From Marthasterias glacialis (Eukaryota; Echinodermata; Asteroidea; Forcipulatida; Asteriidae): a stretch of DNA of 64,000 bases. Position 1 is the stretch's first letter, and the number at the start of each line of letters is the position of its first letter. A program made the position numbers and the translations under genes. The notes under the pieces are model-generated. The model was given only the letters and a program-made list of their open reading frames with translations, ran no database searches and was not told the DNA's origin. The DNA lies in contig OU452223.1 in assembly GCA_911728455.2 (NCBI GenBank), forward strand, positions 28,219,321 through 28,283,320. Direction: 5' to 3'. Of this stretch, positions 57,947 through 64,000 are shown one piece after another.

Positions 57947-60900
57947 GTGAGTATGGATAACATTAATGATTTGAAGGGAAGAATTTGTGGGCGGAATTTG
58001 TCATAATCGAGGAGCATATTGAAGACGGATGTTCTTCTCAAAACACACGGGTTGCATGCATTCCTTATGTGTTTGTCTATGTTTTGGTTACGCGCGTAAA
58101 AGCAATGGGGCATGATTTACGCAGAGACTCTATTGCGACATCGTTGAGTAACTTCAATTTCAGTATCAATATCATCATGAATTAACCATCACGTACAAAT
58201 ATGTTCAATTGGTCATTGTTAATATGGGAAAAGACAGCCACCGTTTCACTAATTTGTATAATCTAAGTTCTAACGTTATCATTAACGTTTTTATTAGAGT
58301 TAGAGTTAGACCCAGTATTCAGTAACTGGGGCGCTGAACAGCATTTGACCAGTTCGGGATCATTGACCAGTTCTGGATCACTTCAACTTTGCTTTGCCCC
58401 TCGATCATCAGTAAATTACTCTTCATGTGACCAATTTAATAAATGTAAAGAATTAGACCCAGTAACTGGGGCGCTGTACTCCTTTTTTGAGATTTTACTG
58501 GGTCTAGTAAAGAATAACATCCAATATAAGATAAAAGTAAAACACCAAAATTCAAGTGTATAACATCATTGTTGAATAAATTATGGCAAATTTTCTGAAG
58601 TTTGTCAGTGACAATCAAATTGTTATTTTTGAAACAAAATGATGGTTCAAATTTTAAAAACGCTTTTGAAACTTCTCACCTTTCATATTTGAAGGTATGA
58701 TCAGATAAAGTTCATTTAAAATGGTTCAGATGCATGAACAGTGTTTATGTAAATTTACTGAGCAGTCATCTTTTCTCTTTTGGTGAAAAATTGCACAAAA
58801 AAATGAATTTTTTGAGTCATTGCACCTTTGACCAGTTCTGGATCACTCAACATTAAAGCAATGTAAATCTGGTAAAACCATACTTTTTAGTGCACTCAAC
58901 ACATACATTTTTACATGTTGAGAAGTATAAAACTATTTGAATAAATAGCTGTTAATAATATTAATTGTATTTTCAAGATGGAGGACAACAAGTGCATTGA
59001 TGTCCGACAACTTTATGAATAGAAATGAAGGTTTGCAATAAAGGTTCCTCTACTGATCCAGAATAGAAGCAACTTAGGCCAAATAAAAAAAAATACCAGT
59101 TGATCGTCCGGGTTTTTTCAAAATGAGGAGGATGCGGGCCTTTTTATTTTTTATTTATTATTTTTTTTCCAAGATGGCCGCCAAGCATTTTACTTAAAAA
59201 AACCCACAAATTTTTCAGTTTAGAATCACCGCTTTACCTGTGGTATATCCGTTTGCTGATCCCATGTGTGGCGATTTAAATGCGTGGGTCAGCAGCAGCG
59301 ACGCGGCAGTGACACGTGACGACCAACTCGACACACAAATGCTATTGATGAACAATCGGTCAAATCAACTCGACCAAATTTAAAACCGCAAGATAATCGG
59401 TCGAGTTGTCTCAACGGTCGAGTTGAACTGTCATCGTAACCACGGAGCTCAACCCCATTCCCAGAGGTGATCGATCTCGCCATGCCATTCTATACGGTGT
59501 GCTCAGCTCCCATGGTAGCAAGGCTGCTTTGTATGATCGTGCACGTTGCACCACCGTGCGAGCCATGCCGCCACGCCTGCATGCGTCGATCTGATCCTGC
59601 ATGCAGCGGCTGGTGTAGCGTGCAGTCCAACGATCGTAAGTCGGAAGTCCCCCGCACAAAATGCGGTTTCTGTGTTTCCCAGACCCACGTTTTGTTGTTT
59701 CAAATTTTCAAAGATCGGTAAGTAAAAACTAAGTATAAAGTGAAAAAAAAAAATTTTTTTAAATTTATACCAAGGATGGATTAAAAATTCATACAAGTTT
59801 TGTCTTTTTGAGGAAAAAAATCGAAAATAAAAAATAGTAAAAAAAAGGATGCGGCCTCAAAAAAGGATGCGGGCGGGGACGATCAACTGGTATTTTTTTT
59901 TATTTGGCCTTATCCAGAACTGGTCAAAAAGATGTAAATTCTTTTCTCAAAGCCCCTTCCAAGATATACATATTTTTGGTCATTTGACACTTTTACGGCC
60001 TGTTTAAGTAAACTAATTGACATACTTCATTTAAAATTGTCGAAAAAGCTGCGATGGCACAGCGTGAATTCATAAAATGATCCAGAACTGGTCAAATGAC
60101 TGTACTCCTTTTTTGGGATTTTGACATCGGTCGTACTAGCACCCCAGTCCGTAACGTATGTTGGAACTGTGACGAAGCGGATTTTTTATGAATCTGACAT
60201 CAACTACTGTTTCCTAACAAAATGATTGCGTGTTCGCTGATGTTCTGGCTTTCATGTTCCAGTCAAGACAGGATACCAGTCTCCATAAGCCAACACGCAA
60301 TCCACACTGTATAGAATTTTCCATTGGTCTTGATTGGCTGAGTGCCTACCATAGCTGGTATCCTGTGTTGACTGCGCAAAACAACATGCAAGTCAGGGCA
60401 TCAGCGAACACACAATCCATTTTGTTAACAGTAGTTGATGTCACGTAGTAGTAAAACGCAGATCATAATGACTGCATTTTTGCTGGAAAGTCGCCTACTG
60501 GCTTCTCAAAATATCAAAGATGAAATAAAATGTATTTAATTGTACTCAGGATCACTTTCTGTCCTCCAAATCGATGCTTTTTTAGCCCACTAAAACCACT
60601 CAAGCTGGCAGAAATTTGAGGCCTGATACTGTACATGGCTTAAGCGGGCGCACCAGCGACGATGCTTGTTCAAAATTTGGGGAAAAAACATATTCATCGA
60701 GCATGTGCAGATATATTTGGTTTTTTTTGCCCAATTGATTGTTCGTTATGCTTTAGCTTTATTCTAGTAAAGCCTGGTAAATTCAGCTTATCACAGGCGC
60801 ATTTTACCAATGTTTTAAACAGATCAGTGAGGGAGAAGCCACAACTGGAATGCACTGCTTGTTTAGCAAATGGGATTAGTGACTTATACAAATAAATTAA

Positions 60901-62979
60901 CTCCATGAGGCTTGGGCCACTTCTGAAACTTCCAAAGGCAGCCAAAATAACTGACATTATCTCTCTATTTCAGTAATCTAATTGTGCAGTCGGTAACATT
61001 GTGTGTTGTTTTCCTCTTTTTTTCTGCTACAAGACACGCAGTGAAAGGTTTTTAGTGGGTAATGGAACTGAAAAATTGGAGCCGGGTACCCAGAGAGTCA
61101 TTCACCCGGGTACCTGTCACAGGCTTATAGAAGTTTTTTTCTCTGTTATTGTTACAGTGTTCCCCTGTCCATGCTGAACTCTCAAAGCGAATGAAAAAGA
61201 CGCTGTATGCTGGAAGAGCAGATTCTGATGAGATATCACTACCTTTGACTGGTAAGTAAGCCAGAGACTTCTACTATTTTCAGTTAGCCACTTTATGGTT
61301 AAAGAGCTGTTACTCTCAGGCATGTGAGATTTCTATGTTTTTTATTTCCAAACTCATTTTTTATGTGATTCCACATTTTTTCTCTGTCCGCTGCAATTAA
61401 AAGTTAAAATTACAGTTCCGCGCCTGCGCGGGACCAGACTTGCCTGTAGTGACATGTTCGGGCTGGACATGCAGCCACACAGACCCATGCAGTAACCAAT
61501 GAATGTAATTTGGGGTAGCGAGGTACATGAGTGACATTGAATGACTTATCTTAAAAGTGACTTGTCTCAACAAAGCACTATTTATCTTTGCAATCAGCAT
61601 ATAGATGGTCGGCTTTGTCAACGGCTAAATTGTTGCAAGTCAAGTTGGTCAATTGTACGTCGAGTTATCTGGCCATGCTGCAAGTTTCACAAGTAGAAAA
61701 TGTCTGTTTTTCAATCCAAATCATGGGTTATTTATCGGACATTTAGATTGAATAATAGTGAAGCAGAAGTCCTACAGGATAAACTATGGCAACCAGAGAT
61801 TGCAATTTTGTGGACTGGGGCTTGACATTAGACGTCAAACCCGCAGGTAAAAGATACCGTGCTGTTATGGCGTCACGCTCCACACCTTCCACACAAGCTA
61901 TACAACCAAAAGAGTCCAAGGTTTCACGTGATCAGCTGATTTCTTCTCTGCCTGTTTAGTGCCATAGCAAACTGAAAAATATGCTGTACAAAGTTTTGTG
62001 TGCATGGCAGTTTCCTTTCTTTTTTAAATGCAGTAAACAGAGTTTTACTAGAAAATTTGTGCCAAAAACTCAGCAATATTAGCCATGTCTGGGTGTATGG
62101 TGATGACTATACGGAAAGGAATTTAAAGGGGTCTGTAAAGGGGTTAAACAGCTCCATGAAAGCCGTCCCTGGAATTTTACAGAGGCAATTGCCTTCTTGG
62201 TCTTCCACTTGGTGCCCCTGGAAATGTTTCCTTGAGATCTTGATTTCTAAATAACATGCCCTCTACTCAGGAAAAGTTGACTTGTCATGTGAGGAATGAG
62301 GGTTGCAGGTCTGATTCTTCATGGAGGCAACAGAGGCAAGTGCCTCCATGCCCCTGCTCAGTGGTCAATGCCTTGGTGCCCCTTGAAATATTCCAGTAAA
62401 AATTTTGATTTCCCTCATAGAAGTGCCCTTTTGTCAGGAAAAACTGCCCCTGCTTTACAAGAACAGGCCTGCATATGCTCAGACCCCCATTTTATTTTCA
62501 TTTACAAGGAACCTTTTCCTTCCCTTCAGAATCTCATATCACGTTAACCTCCATACTTACAAACCATTGGTGTTCTCTTGATACAAAAACCAGGGTTTTA
62601 GATGGTGATTCTGTGTAGAATTGGTCTCAAAAAATCAAACATGTATAAGTCAAATTTCATTATTGTAATTTTCAGAGATTTTGACATGCATCAATGAAGT
62701 CAATATTGAAAATGGTCATTGAAAGCTGACCTTAATAGACCGCAAACTGCTGTGACACATGTTGATAGTTAACTTGATTTTCAGGAACATATTTTGCAAA
62801 GTGCTACATTATTGATTACTATTATTGTTAAGGTGGTATGATTAATATTTCAATAGTAACTTAATTGATTTCTTTTTTGTTTGTTTGTTATTAACAGATA
62901 TTGTTGTGGAGCTATTTGAGAATGCAGACCAGGGTCGTCTGGGTCAGTTGAGCAAGAGACATGTAGCTAACGTCACCAG
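57884..62979 (+). CDS. CNPPD1: CNPPD1 (cyclin Pas1/PHO80 domain-containing protein 1), 5' partial: first three coding exons
   Basis: Joining 57884-57946, 61158-61251 and 62898-62979 gives 79 codons plus two bases in one frame, starting at an ATG in good context (AAAATGG). The encoded text contains HAELSKRMKKTLYAG, then DIVVELFENA, then LSKRHVANVT. This parallels the human CNPPD1 N-terminus in order and spacing: HQKLSARIRRRLYYG, then DIAVELLQKA, then QKKYVAHVS. The cyclin fold proper (region after VSREAC in human) is not reached, because the remaining exons lie beyond the right edge. CNPPD1 is a conserved, poorly characterised cyclin-like protein of about 400 residues in human. The gene lies in the same orientation as the receptor, 8.5 kb downstream of its stop. 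Identification is from remembered family similarity. Confidence 0.82.
58315..60160. mobile_element. Nested inverted-repeat elements in CNPPD1 intron 1
   Basis: TTGACCAGTTCTGGATCA occurs at 58363-58380 and 58828-58845, with a variant at 58345-58362. Its reverse complement is at 60078-60095, and partially at 59911-59927. The outer ends read ACTGGGGCGCT (58325) and AGCACCCCAGT (60139), which are inverted. CTGTACTCCTTTTTTG recurs at about 58474 and 60100. This is at least one DNA element interrupted by the MITE at 59077. Confidence 0.6.
59077..59909. mobile_element. 833-bp MITE with perfect 33-bp inverted repeats and TTA target duplication
   Basis: Ends GGCCAAAT, A9, TACCAGTTGATCGTCC and its exact reverse complement (33 bp), flanked by TTA on both sides (59074-59076, 59910-59912). 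A 3-bp TTA duplication suggests the PIF/Harbinger superfamily. GGATGCGG(G) text lies just inside both ends. The core (about 59220-59720) is CpG-rich, unlike everything around it. No transposase is present. Confidence 0.85.
61158..61251 (+). CDS. CNPPD1: CNPPD1 coding exon 2
   Basis: Acceptor TGTTACAG ends at 61157; donor GTAAGT starts at 61252. Encodes residues 22-52 (CSPVHAELSKRMKKTLYAG, then RADSDEISLPLT) plus one base. The basic HxxLSxRxxxxLYxG motif matches the CNPPD1 N-terminal region. Confidence 0.85.
61252..62897 (+). other. CNPPD1 intron 2 (1.6 kb)
   Basis: Contains a diverged dispersed repeat at about 62150-62475, listed separately. No exon seen. It ends TTATTAACAG. Confidence 0.78.
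62150..62475 (+). repeat. Dispersed repeat (GGAGGCAACAGAGGCAAG), tandem pair of partial copies
   Basis: Two partial copies in a row: GGTGCCCCTGGAAATGTTTC, then GGAGGCAACAGAGGCAAGTG, then GCCTTGGTGCCCCTTGAAAT. Same family as 20960-21115. Lies in CNPPD1 intron 2. Confidence 0.65.
62898..62979 (+). CDS. CNPPD1: CNPPD1 coding exon 3
   Basis: Acceptor AG at 62896-62897; donor GTATAC at 62980. Encodes residues 53-79 (DIVVELFENADQGRLGQLSK, then RHVANVT) and two bases of an Arg or Ser codon. It aligns with the human segment that runs into VSREAC at the start of the cyclin-like fold. The next exon is not found before the window ends. Confidence 0.83.
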
Positions 62980-64000
62980 GTATACCAGCCTTGCTCTATT
63001 GTTATTTTTTAGACTAGCCCTAGGGCCTGCAGAAACGTTGACCAGTCCTTGTTTACTTTGACAAGTCGGTACTTTTTCTGACGAGCCCCCCAGGCTGTCT
63101 AAGAAGCCATTTTTGCTAACCCGCAGCACTCTTGACTAGCGTTTGTTTGCCTGGCTAGTAACTTTAATCAAGGTCTGGTGTAGTTACCTTATCCCTTTGG
63201 GAAGTTGGTAAGATGGATTCTAACCAGCATCGTGTCAGGCATGTTGATTTTGGCTGTGCAAATCTCATTCTGTTGAATTTTTGCCATAATTTTCTGCTCT
63301 GCTGACTGACTTTTACTTCCAGAAGGTAACGGTATGATGTCCAGACTCAAATGAGGGTGTCTGAAAGATGGCCAAACACCCCTGTGGCTTACACTGAGCT
63401 TGGTTGTGTAACCAAGTCCCTCAAAATCACTCTAATTCTGTTACGTGGAATTAGATTGGAATTGTTTACTGTAGGGCGAGGTGTTTGCCAGAATTTGAAA
63501 AATGGGTGTGAACATTTGCTGGATATGGTCACTTTAATTAGTTCTTAATTCATGTAAGCTGAAGACATGGCATGATCTCCAAATCCAAAGCAAGGTGTGG
63601 AAAGAGACGTCCAGACACCCTTTCCAGCCAACACCATGTTTTAGGGTGGATGGCAAGAAACCTCAGATGTTTAGAGTAGAAAGAAACTACAAACTGGGAC
63701 AAAATTTTCATAATGTAACCCCCTTTTTATGAGATTTGCAAAAATGTAAATTGAACGTGGGCCCAATTTCATAGTGCTGCTTAACCACAAAAAGTAGCTA
63801 AGCACAACAAAGTTATGCTTACTACAGGCATGTGAGACTTTTGTGTTTACGCGGAAATCCACGTTTTTTATTTTCCAATTCCACGTTTTTCTTACGGGCT
63901 CCACTTTTTCCCCATCTCTGCAGTGAACAGCCGGTCTGCATTTTTTTTTTAAGTCCAACATCGATCATCCAGCAGCCAGTAATATTACCGCACAACACTC
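62980..64000 (+). other. CNPPD1 intron 3 (start), no further exon in window
   Basis: About 1 kb of intronic sequence with diverged repeat copies at about 63010-63165 and about 63757-63830. I looked for the expected cyclin-domain exon and did not find it. Confidence 0.6.

Larger units (their letters stand above)
57947..61157 (+). other. CNPPD1 intron 1 (3.2 kb), filled by nested transposons
   Basis: The intron from GTGAGT to TTGTTACAG. Roughly 58.3-60.16 kb is a nest of inverted-repeat elements, including an 833-bp MITE (both listed separately). The rest is unique AT-rich sequence with no exon seen. Confidence 0.75.

Noticed and set aside
59411..59796. Overlapping Cys/Arg-rich frames on both strands
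   Set aside because: They lie in the CpG-rich core of the 833-bp MITE and have no consistent domain. At most this is a captured exon, discussed as a finding, not an independent gene.
63310..63350. Possible next CNPPD1 exon after the acceptor-like TTACTTCCAG
   Set aside because: The sequence after it does not encode the expected cyclin-domain start and meets a stop quickly.

Overview
This is a low-gene-density, AT-rich (about 62% by eye) animal nuclear sequence. Its exons are short and bounded by GT/AG introns, and its homopolymers, microsatellites and many small non-autonomous transposons fit a marine invertebrate. A tRNA-derived SINE at about 56.15-56.44 kb and several dispersed repeat families make an echinoderm (sea star-like) the best guess. 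That assignment rests on repeat and gene resemblance, not on a search. No bacterial operon, CRISPR array, tRNA or rRNA gene is visible.

Two protein-coding genes can be supported, both on the + strand. (1) A nuclear receptor of subfamily 1 (NR1D; Rev-erb/E75-like DNA-binding domain) is complete from an ATG at 42319 to a stop at 49402. It has six coding exons that join in frame into 351 residues. It has both zinc fingers, a ligand-binding domain, and a C-terminus that ends after helix 11 with no AF-2 helix. (2) The first three coding exons of CNPPD1 (cyclin Pas1/PHO80-domain protein) lie at 57884-62979; the rest of that gene lies beyond the right edge.

Layout: 0-16.4 kb holds no recognisable gene, only transposon remnants (hAT-like MITEs, LINE tails, a 74-bp tandem array and a TTAA-flanked MITE). 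16.4-42.3 kb also lacks coding exons. It does hold three GC-richer islands (about 16.4-17.0, 26.0-26.7 and 34.3-34.95 kb) that look like promoters or 5' exons. Counting by hand, I found 11 perfect matches to the RORE/RevRE motif WAWNTRGGTCA in the window. All lie between 16.1 and 46.9 kb, ten upstream of and one inside the receptor gene. This is what an auto- and ROR-regulated NR1D locus would show, and it suggests the receptor's regulatory territory extends about 26 kb upstream of its first recognised coding exon. 49.4-57.7 kb is 3' flank or 3'UTR with several poly(A) signals. 57.7-64 kb is the CNPPD1 promoter and 5' half, whose first intron is filled by nested transposons, including an 833-bp element with perfect 33-bp inverted repeats.

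The most interesting observations are the RORE cluster with its E-box/CCAAT/CRE/RORE promoter candidate, and the loss of the helix-11 haem-ligand histidine in an NR1D-type receptor. Next come the TATA box that overlaps a RORE, and the CpG-rich cargo carried by the MITE in CNPPD1 intron 1.
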